A stretch of DNA of 58,482 nucleotides, taken from positions 1-58,482 of the forward strand of contig JAFULM010000035.1 of assembly GCA_017483185.1 (NCBI GenBank). The letters are read 5' to 3'. The notes under the pieces are model-generated. The model was not told the DNA's origin and searched no databases. It was given only the letters and a program-made list of their open reading frames with translations. The translations under genes and the position numbers were made by a program. Positions 1 through 7,577 of this stretch are shown here, piece by piece (the stretch's first letter is position 1; each line of letters begins with the position of its first letter). Source of the DNA: Prevotella sp. GTDB lineage: Bacteria; Bacteroidota; Bacteroidia; Bacteroidales; Bacteroidaceae.

Positions 1-159
1 AAGTACAAGGAAGAAGAAGTACTAAATTACTTCATAAACAGATCTACCAATGCTCATGCTGAATCTCTTAACTCTAAGTTGAAAGGCTTTAGAGCACAAC
101 TACGCGGTGTGCAGGATTTACCTTTCTTTATGTTCAGAGCATCCATAATCTTTGGATAA
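1..159 (+). mobile_element. C-terminal end of an ISL3-type transposase (cut by window start)
   Basis: The frame is open from base 1 to a TAA at 157-159 and encodes about 52 residues. The stretch STNAHAESLNSKLKGFR followed by FFMFRASIIFG resembles the C-terminal end of DDE transposases of the ISL3 (IS204/IS1001) group, which contain the last catalytic acidic residue in an N-A-x-x-E context. The rest of the gene lies left of the window. The IS right end should lie in the roughly 50 bases after the stop, because maturase-like coding sequence begins near 210. The exact terminus cannot be fixed without the left end. Family assignment is from recollected motifs only. Confidence 0.65.
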
Positions 160-231
160 CATGATTATATTGCCACGGACTTATGCAACTGTGCCGGGAA
201 ATCTCCACAGCTAAATCTACTTACAGACCGC

Positions 232-687
232 ATGATACTTGAAAAAATGAATAACTGTAATGCGGGATGGGAAAATATCACATTAGCATCCGACGGAAAG
301 TTCTATGTTTGTCCTGCGTTCTACCATAGTCAAATAATAGATGGAACAGAAATATCTATAAACGAAGTTAGCAAGAAAGGATATAGCATTGGAAACTTGA
401 TATCAGGATTGAATATTAAGAATCCCCAATTGTATCGTCTTGACCATGCTCCAATATGTAGTAAATGCGATGCCTACCAATGCCGACGTTGTGTCTGGCT
501 TAACAGGAAGACAACTTGCGAAGTGAATACTCCAAGTCATGAGCAATGTGTGGTGGCACATTTGGAACGAAATGCAAGCCGTGAATTATTGAATAACATT
601 CGTCGTCACGGATATTTCTTACCAGAAAAAGAGGAAATCAAAAAGATTGATAATCTTGACCCTTTTAACAAAAGAGAAGCTTGGTAA
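232..687 (+). pseudogene. CXXX-repeat peptide maturase (radical SAM), C-terminal fragment
   Basis: This is 151 residues from the first ATG, but the frame stays open back to the IS transposase stop at 157-159, and homologous-looking sequence (LNLLTDRMILEKMNNCNAGW) starts near 211. It contains the Cys-rich C-terminal region typical of radical-SAM peptide maturases (SPASM-like): a Cys in FYVCPAFYH, then ICSKCDAYQCRRC, and further Cys near residues 96 and 106. The N-terminal radical-SAM barrel with its CxxxCxxC cluster is absent, so this piece cannot do SAM chemistry alone. A full enzyme would modify the Cys-rich peptide encoded at 912-1316. The likely cause is insertion of the upstream IS element into the gene; the 5' half may still lie left of the IS. 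It could instead be a stand-alone SPASM-like accessory protein, which I think less likely. Confidence 0.6.
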
Positions 688-718
688 TTATAAAACTAAA
701 TAACAAATATTACACCTT

Positions 719-883
719 ATGAATGTCATAAATAGACGAGAATGGTTTAAACGGACCTCAAAGATATTACCTTTCTTATTCTTATCATTCTTTTCCGCTG
801 CTTATGCGCATTCCAAACCATCAATGAATACCTCATGCATTTCTTATGCTAAAGATAAAGATACAATAACATTTAAAAGGTAA
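719..883 (+). CDS. Small twin-arginine leader peptide (54 aa) in the CXXX cluster
   Basis: A 54-codon gene from ATG 719 to TAA 881-883, about 30 bases after the maturase fragment. The N-terminus reads INRREWFKRTSK followed by a hydrophobic stretch LPFLFLSFFSAAYA, an apparent twin-arginine (Tat) signal with an A-Y-A cleavage site near residue 30. The mature part is only about 24 residues with a single Cys (residue 40). It resembles a shortened version of the neighbouring CXXX precursor: similar leader, little core. It could be a second substrate, a decayed precursor, or an accessory exported peptide. No family is recognised. Support for coding comes from the intact Tat-like signal and the position between co-directional genes. 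Confidence 0.55.
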   Translation: MNVINRREWFKRTSKILPFLFLSFFSAAYAHSKPSMNTSCISYAKDKDTITFKR

Positions 884-911
884 CATTAAAAATAACGTTA
901 TTAAATTTCGT

Positions 912-1316
912 ATGAAAAAGAAAAAAGATGATTTAATTAGTCGACGAGATTTTTTCAAGAAAGCGAAATCAAAGGCTCTCCCCATTTTATCCATTGCATT
1001 TGCTTCATCACCATTACTAACAGTTACCACAAAAGCGAAAGTACCTTCCGGATGTTATATGGGGACATGCATGGGTACATGCTTTATGGGGTGCATGATG
1101 AGTTGTGGAGGAAGCTGTCTTAATGCTTGTTATACTTCGTGCGTCAGTCAATGTGCAATGATGTGCAATGGAAGTTGTCGTGGCGGCTGTAACGAGATAT
1201 GTGCACAAGGTTGCTCCTCCTGTGTAGGAGAATGCAAAATAGGATGTGATAATGGATGTGCAGGAAGTTGCATAGCAAACTGCGCAAGCTACTCTGAACA
1301 TCCGACTTATGAATAG
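912..1316 (+). CDS. CXXX-repeat radical-SAM target peptide with Tat leader
   Basis: 134 residues. Residues 10-16 read SRRDFFK, a near-perfect twin-arginine motif, followed by a hydrophobic segment (ALPILSIAFASSPLLTV), so the product should be exported folded by the Tat pathway. From about residue 48 the core is a run of 20 Cys, 17 of whose 19 spacings are exactly four residues (CMGT, CFMG, CMMS, CGGS, CLNA and so on), with the X positions rich in Gly, Ser, Met and Asn. This architecture matches the family named CXXX repeat peptides, which occur beside a radical-SAM/SPASM maturase and a small accessory protein. The inferred role is precursor of a ribosomally made peptide in which Cys residues are modified, probably to thioethers. 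The C-terminal tail after the last Cys is ASYSEHPTYE. The chemistry and final function are unknown. AT-rich like its neighbours. Confidence 0.85.
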   Translation: MKKKKDDLISRRDFFKKAKSKALPILSIAFASSPLLTVTTKAKVPSGCYMGTCMGTCFMGCMMSCGGSCLNACYTSCVSQCAMMCNGSCRGGCNEICAQGCSSCVGECKIGCDNGCAGSCIANCASYSEHPTYE

Positions 1317-1344
1317 ATTTATATCCTTTAATAAAATAACAGAT

Positions 1345-1851
1345 ATGAAAACATTGCGAATATTAAAACTGTGTATGCTATTAACTGTAGCAGGAATTAT
1401 TTCAGGTTGCGACAAAGAAGATGAAGAAACGACTTCATCAACTACAAATGTCGAAAATACGAAAAAACGAAATATAACAAAGCCAACATTTGATAAGTTT
1501 TTGACTACAACTGATACCGATGGGTTCTCTGTTCGGGTAAGATTTAAAACAGGTGGCGATTCGGAATCAAATCTGAGTGCTACCGTACATTGGTCCGCGT
1601 ATTCCCAAAAGCCATCTAAAGCACCAACAAAGAGAGAACTAGAAAAAACAGAAAGTATGCGTCAGTATGGCTCCGCTGTATATCATAATACTGGTTCTAA
1701 AAAAGGTATGACAGAGAGCATTGTCTTTGACAAATCTCACGCAGGTTACAATGGTGGTACTTATATCTATTATTATGTAGAATGTAAAAACAGCGTAGGA
1801 ACTGCTACTTCCTCCTTAACATATACAATAGTGAAAAGATCTGGTTATTAA
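1345..1851 (+). CDS. Lipoprotein of the CXXX cluster
   Basis: 168 residues from ATG 1345. An earlier in-frame ATG at 1309 overlaps the precursor gene and would put 12 polar residues before the signal, so 1345 is preferred. The signal peptide ends in the lipobox GIISGC (Cys22). The acidic stretch DKEDEE right after the Cys resembles the surface-export signal of Bacteroidota lipoproteins. The mature part has a Thr/Ser-rich linker and then about 110 residues with alternating hydrophobic and polar residues (TYIYYYVECKNSVGTATS), suggestive of an Ig or fibronectin III-like beta sandwich. Not recognised as a named family. Its position between the precursor and the CXXX accessory gene suggests a role in holding or displaying the exported peptide at the surface, which is inference. 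Confidence 0.7.
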   Translation: MKTLRILKLCMLLTVAGIISGCDKEDEETTSSTTNVENTKKRNITKPTFDKFLTTTDTDGFSVRVRFKTGGDSESNLSATVHWSAYSQKPSKAPTKRELEKTESMRQYGSAVYHNTGSKKGMTESIVFDKSHAGYNGGTYIYYYVECKNSVGTATSSLTYTIVKRSGY

Positions 1852-1871
1852 CATTAAATTAAGACAAAACA

Positions 1872-2150
1872 ATGGAAAAGAAAATTGTCGGTCAAGTAAC
1901 GGCCGAGGAAAAGAATGAGATTCTGACGCTCTTTGAGCGCCGCAATGGTCTGAATGAACTGGCAAAAATTCTCACGGCGGATAACGGTGAACTGTATGAG
2001 AAGCTGGTTAAGGACATGGGTGAGACGGGAACGAAGTTTCAGAACTGGTGGGACCGCATGGGCGCAAAATATCAGTGGGAAAGCGTGGAAGGCGGCAATT
2101 GGGAAATAAATTTCGACACGTGCGAGATTTTTCTTGTGACCAACGAATAG
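1872..2150 (+). CDS. CXXX repeat peptide modification system accessory protein
   Basis: 92 residues, with no signal peptide or membrane segment, so cytoplasmic. The N-terminus KIVGQVTAEEKNEILTLFERRNGL and the central Trp-rich WWDRMGAKYQW, together with its place beside a CXXX precursor and maturase, fit the small protein known only as 'CXXX repeat peptide modification system protein'. A role in substrate presentation or leader binding, like the recognition elements of other radical-SAM peptide systems, would be reasonable but is not shown by the sequence. It starts 20 bases after the lipoprotein stop and is followed 35 bases later by tatA, so one transcript is likely. Base composition rises from here toward that of the surrounding chromosome. 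Confidence 0.65.
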   Translation: MEKKIVGQVTAEEKNEILTLFERRNGLNELAKILTADNGELYEKLVKDMGETGTKFQNWWDRMGAKYQWESVEGGNWEINFDTCEIFLVTNE

Positions 2151-2185
2151 GAATTGTTACTAACGAATAGAATAGAAACGAAATA

Positions 2186-2479
2186 ATGATGACGATACTG
2201 ACGATTGTCCAGCCTCTTTTCATAGGAACGACGGAGCTTCTGTTAATCGGAGGCATGGCCCTGCTGCTCTTCGGCGGTAAGAAATTGCCGGAAATGATGC
2301 GCGGACTTGGACAGGGCATGAAAGAGTTTAAGAAAGGTATGGCGATGGAAGAAACGGACGCTCAGGATTCGCCCGAGGAAAAAGAGCGGGAAGAAGTTAA
2401 CGGAAATGCCGTCCGAGAATCTTCATCTGAAACCGGCGTAAATACGAAAAAAGGACAAGAAGGTGATAGAAGAAAATAA
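2186..2479 (+). CDS. tatA: Twin-arginine translocase subunit TatA
   Basis: 97 residues. A single N-terminal membrane helix ([19 protein letters not shown]) is followed by the family signature [14 protein letters not shown] and an amphipathic helix, then a charged tail rich in Glu, Asp and Lys. TatA oligomers form the pore for folded Tat substrates in the inner membrane. Two consecutive ATG codons (2186, 2189) are possible starts. The stop overlaps the likely tatC start by 17 bases, indicating translational coupling. No tatB is present, so this is a minimal TatA/TatC system in which TatA must serve both roles. Two proteins with twin-arginine leaders lie just upstream (719-883 and 912-1316), the obvious candidate substrates. 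Confidence 0.9.
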   Translation: MMTILTIVQPLFIGTTELLLIGGMALLLFGGKKLPEMMRGLGQGMKEFKKGMAMEETDAQDSPEEKEREEVNGNAVRESSSETGVNTKKGQEGDRRK

Positions 2480-3296
2480 TGAATCCGCAGGCCATTCCAG
2501 CATGGAGAAAGCAAATGATGGTTCCTCTATGCTCACTTTTGGCGGTCATCTAGAGGCTCTGCGCTGCATGCTCTTCCGCATAATCGGCGTGACGGGAGCA
2601 ATCGCCATTGTTGTGTTCTGCATGAAGGACACAACATGGCAGTTGCTGCTGGCCCCGAGCGAGTGGGACTTTGTGACCTACCGTGTCATCGAAGACATAA
2701 TCAGAAGCGTTGGCTTCAGTGATTTTTGTTTCGAGGAATATCACGTAGAGCTGATTGCAACCGACCTGTCCAGTCAGTTCATGACCCACATCACGACCGC
2801 CTTCTATCTCGGATTGCTTGGTGCCTCACCTTATATATTATATGAGTTGTTCCGGTTCGTTTCTCCAGCACTGTATGAAAACGAACGCCGCTATTCCGTT
2901 CAGGCGGTAGTGGTCATCTATGTGCTATTCCTGTTCGGCGTGCTGATGAGCTACTACATGCTCTTCCCCGTATCATTCAGATTTCTCGGAACATATAGCG
3001 TTTCCGAACGAGTCCACAGCACAATCACGCTCGATAGCTATGTCACCTCATTCACGACATTGACATTGCTCATGGGAGTTGTCTTCCAGTTACCAGTCGT
3101 TGCCTTTCTTTTGGCCAAGATGGGCATGATAACGTCAGTATTGTTGTCCGCTTACCGCAAACATGCCTTCCTGTTGATAATGGTTGTAGCGGCCGTCATA
3201 ACCCCTCCGGACCTGATGACCCTTGTGCTGGTCACGGTTCCGTTATATCTCCTCTATGAGGTGAGCATAAGGGTGGTGCGGTTGGTTGAGGCATGA
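2463..3296 (+). CDS. tatC: Twin-arginine translocase subunit TatC
   Basis: 277 residues from GTG 2463. An ATG at 2502 would give a 264-residue form starting closer to the conserved FGGHLEALR, and the overlap with tatA favours GTG only weakly. Six membrane helices can be followed, with the family hallmarks HLEALR before the first helix, the [19 protein letters not shown] segment around the second and third helices (its Pro and Glu are functionally important in TatC), and the C-terminal [15 protein letters not shown] block. TatC is the receptor that binds the twin-arginine signal. It ends 26 bases before the convergent TonB receptor gene. Confidence 0.93.
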   Translation: MIEENNESAGHSSMEKANDGSSMLTFGGHLEALRCMLFRIIGVTGAIAIVVFCMKDTTWQLLLAPSEWDFVTYRVIEDIIRSVGFSDFCFEEYHVELIATDLSSQFMTHITTAFYLGLLGASPYILYELFRFVSPALYENERRYSVQAVVVIYVLFLFGVLMSYYMLFPVSFRFLGTYSVSERVHSTITLDSYVTSFTTLTLLMGVVFQLPVVAFLLAKMGMITSVLLSAYRKHAFLLIMVVAAVITPPDLMTLVLVTVPLYLLYEVSIRVVRLVEA

Positions 3297-3322
3297 CATA
3301 TTCAGCCTGATAACCTCCTAAA

Positions 3323-5704
3323 TCATCTCAGCGTTATATTCACATCTACACCCCCATGCACGGGCAGACCGCGCTGGGCGAACTGGCGCCCCACCCCATC
3401 AACGGAACTGCTGACGAGGAATGTGTTATACTTAGTGTCCGTCAGGTTGCGCCCCCACAGACGGACGCGAACGGAACCCAGATTGAACACGGCATGGGCG
3501 CCGAGTGTGGCATAAAAGTCCTGTCCGGCCGTGTTGTCAGCATCCCACCATGTCTTGCCCTGCCCTGACACGTCGGCACCGATGGTCAACGAGCGCAGCA
3601 GACCGGTCGTCGAGATCGGGAAGCGCCAGTCGGCCGTAGCACTGAACGTGTGACGCGGTATGAAAGGCACATAGCGGCCGCGGTAGCTACGTGTCTCCTC
3701 CGTTGTCTCACTGCCATTACGGACACTGACAACATCGGTATAGCTGCGGAACGTCGAGTGGGCAAAACCGTAGGTTCCGGACCATGTCATACGGCCGTCG
3801 AAACCACTGCCACGCAACGTCAGTTCAGCACCCACACTGCTACTGCGACCGGCATTGACCATCATGCGGCCGTAACCGTAGTTGGCAGCCATGACCGACA
3901 ACTGCTGATTGCGTATCTGCATGAAGAAGGCAGCGATGTCGGCATGCACACGGTTGTCGAAAAGATTGAGGTGGGCGCCGGCTTCATAGTTCCAACTCGT
4001 CTCCGGTTCGTATGATATTGTATTGTTGACAAGTGTATAATCCTCCGGCGTGTGTGCGACCATAACGTTCTCGCTCATCAGCGTCATCATCTCCTTGCCA
4101 AGCGAGCGCTGCTCGGTCTGAAAAATATCAGAAAACATCTGCAGATTGTATCCGCCTGCACGGAAACCCTTGCTGACCGTCGCATAGGCATTGCCACTAC
4201 GTCCGAGATTGACGGTCAAACCGAATTTTGGCAACAACTGGTGATATTCGTGAGTATCGTCACCGGCCAAGACCGACTGGTAAGTGTGGCTACTGCTTAT
4301 AGGCCGTCCTTTCATCATGCCGGAATATCCGAGCGTGAAACGCGCTTCAGTATCATAGTCGATAGCCGTGTGCTGATAGTCGTAGCGCAGACCGAGGGTA
4401 ATGGTCAGACGATCACTTATCCTCAGATTGCTTTCATGATAGACGCCGAAATTGAGCAGCGGCGTGTCAAAACTCCCCGGGACACGATTGTCCGTCAACG
4501 ACAAGTTGTCGGCTATTGCCGCCGGCATGCCCATCGAACGTATGATACGGTTGTTCATGGCGTCACCAAAGAACACCGGTCCGTCCGTATGCAACCACTG
4601 ATGACTGAAAAACACCCCGGACGTGTGTTGCCAGTGTTCATGTCCGCGACCGCTGAGCGTCACTTCCTGCACCACTCCGTTCATCCGTTCGCGCTGTTCC
4701 AACAACAGATAGTCCTGCGGCAGATAGTCCTGATCCATCTGCATGAGGTCACTCAGATGCTGATAGCTCGTGACTGAAGTGAGACTGACGCGGCCGAAAT
4801 CATACGCCATGTTGACGGCCGTGTTGACCATCTGACGCCGATAGCCGTTCATGATGTTCATCGAGGGATCATCCCACGTATCGGTGTCCGGATGATATTC
4901 GCCGTATGCGAAACCGTTCTGATTGACATACTGATAGTCGGCCGTGATGTCGGCCGTCAGCCGTGGTGTCGGCAGCCATATCAGACGGGCACGCCCGCCG
5001 GCCTCATTGACCAGATCCGCTCGGTCATCTAAGCGGGCATTACGGAAAAAGCCTCTCCCGCCACTGTAATATCCGGCTGTGGAAAAAGCCAGCCTCTCGC
5101 TCGGGCGGTGATAGTGGGCGACCTCCACACTGCCACCCGGTTCCGTACTGCCACTCAGCCGGATGTCCGTCCCCTGATAGTGAAGCGGATTTTTTGAGAA
5201 TATACGCACGATGCCGCCCTCTGCATTCATACCGTAGAGCGTTCCCTGCGGTCCACGCAATACGTCGACACGGTCTGTCTGATAGAACCGGGTGTTGATG
5301 GCGCTCTTGCACAACAGAGGCATGCCGTCATAATAGACACCGACCGCCGGGCTGCCCGTACGCGAACCGATGCCGCGAACATAGACGGATGAGGTCAGGC
5401 GCGAACCGTAGGCCGGGATTGTGAACGACGGGATATAGGTCGAAAGACTGCTGAGGTCGTTTATTCCGAGCGAAGACATTTCGCGGCCGGTCATCACACT
5501 GCTGCTCATCGGCAGACTGCGCAACAGTCCGAATTCTTTCGTACGTGCGACAACGGTCAGTTCGTCAAGGTCGATCACACGGGATGTGTCGGCCACGGCT
5601 TCGGCCGCCACCGCGTTTTCAGCTGTTTCTGACGATTTTGAAAAAGCCTGGGGTGAAAAGAAGATGAGTCCGGCCAGGCACTGCATAAAGTGGTTTGCGT
5701 TCAT
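3323..5704 (-). CDS. TonB-dependent outer-membrane receptor
   Basis: 793 residues. A signal peptide is followed by a short N-terminal extension with a TonB-box-like segment (VIDLDELTVVART, about residues 43-55), a plug domain (about 60-170, containing VYVRGIGSR and RVDVLRGPQGTLYGMNAEGG) and a 22-strand-type barrel ending in a typical C-terminal strand (GGVDVNITLR). There is no carboxypeptidase-regulatory-like domain at the N-terminus and no SusD partner beside it. It is therefore closer to the siderophore/metal or vitamin receptor type than to SusC glycan importers. The substrate cannot be read from the sequence. It is transcribed alone, from a good promoter at 5735-5765. Confidence 0.92.
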   Translation of the reverse strand: MNANHFMQCLAGLIFFSPQAFSKSSETAENAVAAEAVADTSRVIDLDELTVVARTKEFGLLRSLPMSSSVMTGREMSSLGINDLSSLSTYIPSFTIPAYGSRLTSSVYVRGIGSRTGSPAVGVYYDGMPLLCKSAINTRFYQTDRVDVLRGPQGTLYGMNAEGGIVRIFSKNPLHYQGTDIRLSGSTEPGGSVEVAHYHRPSERLAFSTAGYYSGGRGFFRNARLDDRADLVNEAGGRARLIWLPTPRLTADITADYQYVNQNGFAYGEYHPDTDTWDDPSMNIMNGYRRQMVNTAVNMAYDFGRVSLTSVTSYQHLSDLMQMDQDYLPQDYLLLEQRERMNGVVQEVTLSGRGHEHWQHTSGVFFSHQWLHTDGPVFFGDAMNNRIIRSMGMPAAIADNLSLTDNRVPGSFDTPLLNFGVYHESNLRISDRLTITLGLRYDYQHTAIDYDTEARFTLGYSGMMKGRPISSSHTYQSVLAGDDTHEYHQLLPKFGLTVNLGRSGNAYATVSKGFRAGGYNLQMFSDIFQTEQRSLGKEMMTLMSENVMVAHTPEDYTLVNNTISYEPETSWNYEAGAHLNLFDNRVHADIAAFFMQIRNQQLSVMAANYGYGRMMVNAGRSSSVGAELTLRGSGFDGRMTWSGTYGFAHSTFRSYTDVVSVRNGSETTEETRSYRGRYVPFIPRHTFSATADWRFPISTTGLLRSLTIGADVSGQGKTWWDADNTAGQDFYATLGAHAVFNLGSVRVRLWGRNLTDTKYNTFLVSSSVDGVGRQFAQRGLPVHGGVDVNITLR

Positions 5705-5734
5705 TGCGCGTTGTTTGGTTCTTGATTACGGGTG

Positions 5735-5765
5735 CAAAGGTAATGCTTCCGGAGCGAGCACACAA
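5735..5765 (-). promoter_or_regulatory. Promoter of the TonB receptor gene
   Basis: On the minus strand, TACCTTTG (5735-5742) is the Bacteroidota -7 element TAnnTTTG. TTG at 5763-5765 sits 20 bases upstream as the -33 element. Predicted transcription start is about 25 bases before the ATG at 5704. No operator-like palindrome was recognised in it. Upstream, 5766-6116 holds only a diverged flank of the hairpin repeat, with a match to the AAAAACTCGGAAT motif at 5921-5934. Confidence 0.7.
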
Positions 5766-6116
5766 TCATCATTTATAAGGATTTTCAGAGTCTCGCCATA
5801 CCTTTATAGCATATCAAAATATGGTTCATGAACACAAGCATGGACATACAACCATTTTAATATGTTCCTCAAAACCATTTGATCTGTCAACAGTCTGAAT
5901 ATCTTCGCTATATTGTCATAAAAATTCTGAATTTAACGCCCACGAGAGCAGGGACTTTCCAAAATAAAACGGACGCGACTCCAAATTTTCAAATCTCGCG
6001 CGTATCAAAAATTCGGGGTCCGAGCGGCATTTTCTTTACATATTTTGCAATCGTCTGACTGACAATCACTTACAAACAGCGCCCATCCCGTCACATTCCG
6101 ACGCCATCGCCCCTAC

Positions 6117-6229
6117 CCTGCCGTAAGGGCCTCCCGAGGTTGCCGTAAGGGCCCCGTTGCATCGCCGTAAGGCCGCCGTCGTACTGCGAAAGCGGCCCCG
6201 CGACAACCCAAGGAGGCCCTTACGGCAGG
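6117..6229 (+). repeat. 113-bp covarying hairpin element, copy A
   Basis: Perfect 18-bp inverted arms at 6117-6134 (CCTGCCGTAAGGGCCTCC) and 6212-6229 enclose 77 bases. The total length of 113 bp is the same as copies C (38518-38630) and D (45465-45577). Inside, GGTTG/CAACC extends the stem past a small internal loop, and GGCCGC/GCGGCC forms an inner hairpin. It lies between the divergent TonB receptor and FtsZ-fragment genes. The 5' flank homology seen in the other copies is weak here (AAAAATTCTGAATTT at 5920-5934). Confidence 0.8.
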
Positions 6230-6292
6230 AAAACGGCAGCTTTTCGGGGCAAAATCAGCAATCAAAAACACGACGAAATCTCCGCTTCAGAA

Positions 6293-6381
6293 GAGCCGTA
6301 AGGCCTTCCTTGCTATGAAATTGCGCAGAAACCTGTTCGCCGACGCAATCCTGTCACGAGCCGGGAGGCCCTTACGGCCTC
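6293..6381 (+). repeat. Second, imperfect hairpin related to copy A
   Basis: GAGCCGTAAGGCCTTCC (6293-6309) and GGGAGGCCCTTACGGCCTC (6363-6381) pair with one bulge. The GCCGTAAGG(G)CCT word is the same as in the copy A arms, so this is probably a partial or degenerate duplicate of the element beside it. No coding sequence spans it convincingly. Confidence 0.6.
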
Positions 6382-6763
6382 AAAACGCCCTCCGAAATGA
6401 GCAAAACCGAGCTTTCCGGAATATTGGTTTTTGTAAAGATATGCGACACTCATCACCTTTTTTTTGGGGGGGCGACACTCCGCACACTTTCTTCAGCCTA
6501 CACCAACACAACGGACTCACTTAAAGATAGCTCATCCTACTTTGCGGCTGTAAATATCGGATGAACCTTAAAGATTTCCCAATGATGTCGTTGTTTGTTG
6601 ACTCTTTAGAATTCAAAAGAGGCAATCCTCAATGCTGCTAACCACGCCAAAATTCGGGTGAAAGACATTTTTTAGAAATATTACATCACAAGCCTTGCGG
6701 GAAATTCATGCTTTCGGTTTCTTTCATTACCTTTGTCAAGAAATTAAAAAAGGAACAGAATTT
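6382..6763. other. Gene-free gap
   Basis: 382 bases between the hairpin repeats and the FtsZ fragment. It holds a T8-G7 homopolymer junction at about 6459-6473, which is not inside a gene, and AT-rich sequence before the FtsZ-like start that may be a copy of the native ftsZ upstream region. No promoter, RNA or terminator was recognised. Confidence 0.4.
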
Positions 6764-6958
6764 ATGAACGACGACCAGCTGATAAACTTCGGAGAACCCG
6801 TGACGGACCAGTCGCAAAACATCATTAAGGTAATCGGTGTTGGTGGCGGTGGATGCAACGCCGTACGCAACATATACAACGAAAAGATAACAGGAGTGAC
6901 ACTTGCCGTGTGCAACACGGATAGCAAGTCGCTCGCACCATCGCCCGTGCCCGTGAAA
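6764..6958 (+). pseudogene. FtsZ N-terminal fragment
   Basis: From ATG 6764 about 65 codons match the FtsZ N-terminus: IIKVIGVGGGGCNAVRNIY (first nucleotide-binding loop), GVTLAVCNTDSKSLAPSPVPVK. Homology stops at about 6958, and the frame then runs through unrelated sequence to TAG 7001-7003. The tubulin signature GGGTGTG, the T7 loop and the whole C-terminal domain are missing, so it cannot polymerise. A complete ftsZ presumably exists elsewhere in the division cluster. The clean join to a different gene remnant in another frame indicates a duplication plus deletion. If translated, the 79-residue product could bind FtsZ through its N-terminal face, but nothing here requires that. Confidence 0.75.
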
Positions 6959-7560
6959 ATGACACCACACCCGAGAACATCGCAAGACAGCTATCGCTAT
7001 TAGTGAATCAACTGCGGAGAATGGAGCGGACAGATCTGCTGCTCCACTCCACCGGCATACCCGTATTGGAAGAGTTGCGCATCGAGGCGGCAAAGAGCAA
7101 GTTGAGCCATCTGCGAATAACGAAAGACTATCGGTTTGTTCTCACAGACTACAATCGCGAGGTGGAGCTTCAGCCCGTACACAAGGCTGTATATATGCTC
7201 TTTCTTGCTCACCCCAAGGGCATCGAGTTCAAAAGACTTGCCGACCATCGCGACGAATTGCTGCGATACTACATGGCAACGGCAAGCAGCATGGACAAAC
7301 AGAAAATTGAAGAGAGCGTAGACCGGCTCGTCAATCCGCTCGACAACGCCATAAATGAGAAATGCTCGCGCATAAAGAAAGTGTTTCTTGAAATAATGGA
7401 TCCATATACGGCCAGTTACTATATCGTCAGCGGCCATACCCGGCGTCATGTCTCCGGAACCTCCAAGATATGGTTTGAACGGCTCAAACTCATAACACTG
7501 CCACGGGAGCTTGTCATAACTGACAATCCGGATGTCATTCGCTTATTGCAGCGAGACTGA
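6959..7560 (+). pseudogene. 5'-truncated conserved hypothetical with winged-helix-like block
   Basis: The frame ending at TGA 7558-7560 is open back to 6925, but gene-like sequence (ENIARQLSLLVNQLRRMERTDLL) begins only at the FtsZ junction near 6960. This suggests the 5' part was lost. Possible restarts are GTG 7003, overlapping the previous stop, and ATG 7021. The middle block ELQPVHKAVYMLFLAHPKGI followed by LADHRDELLRYY looks like a winged-helix unit, and the C-terminal part (WFERLKLITLPRELV) is unrecognised. I do not know the family. It may still produce a 180-185 residue protein. Confidence 0.5.
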
Positions 7561-7577
7561 ATTAAGACGTGGAGCTG

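Noticed and set aside
4052-4777. 241-codon plus-strand frame inside the TonB receptor gene
   Set aside because: Antisense shadow of a gene with clear plug and barrel motifs; no promoter or start context.
6117-6381. CRISPR-like array of GCCGTAAGG words
   Set aside because: The repeats are inverted and irregularly spaced with no unit of repeat plus spacer, and no cas genes are near.
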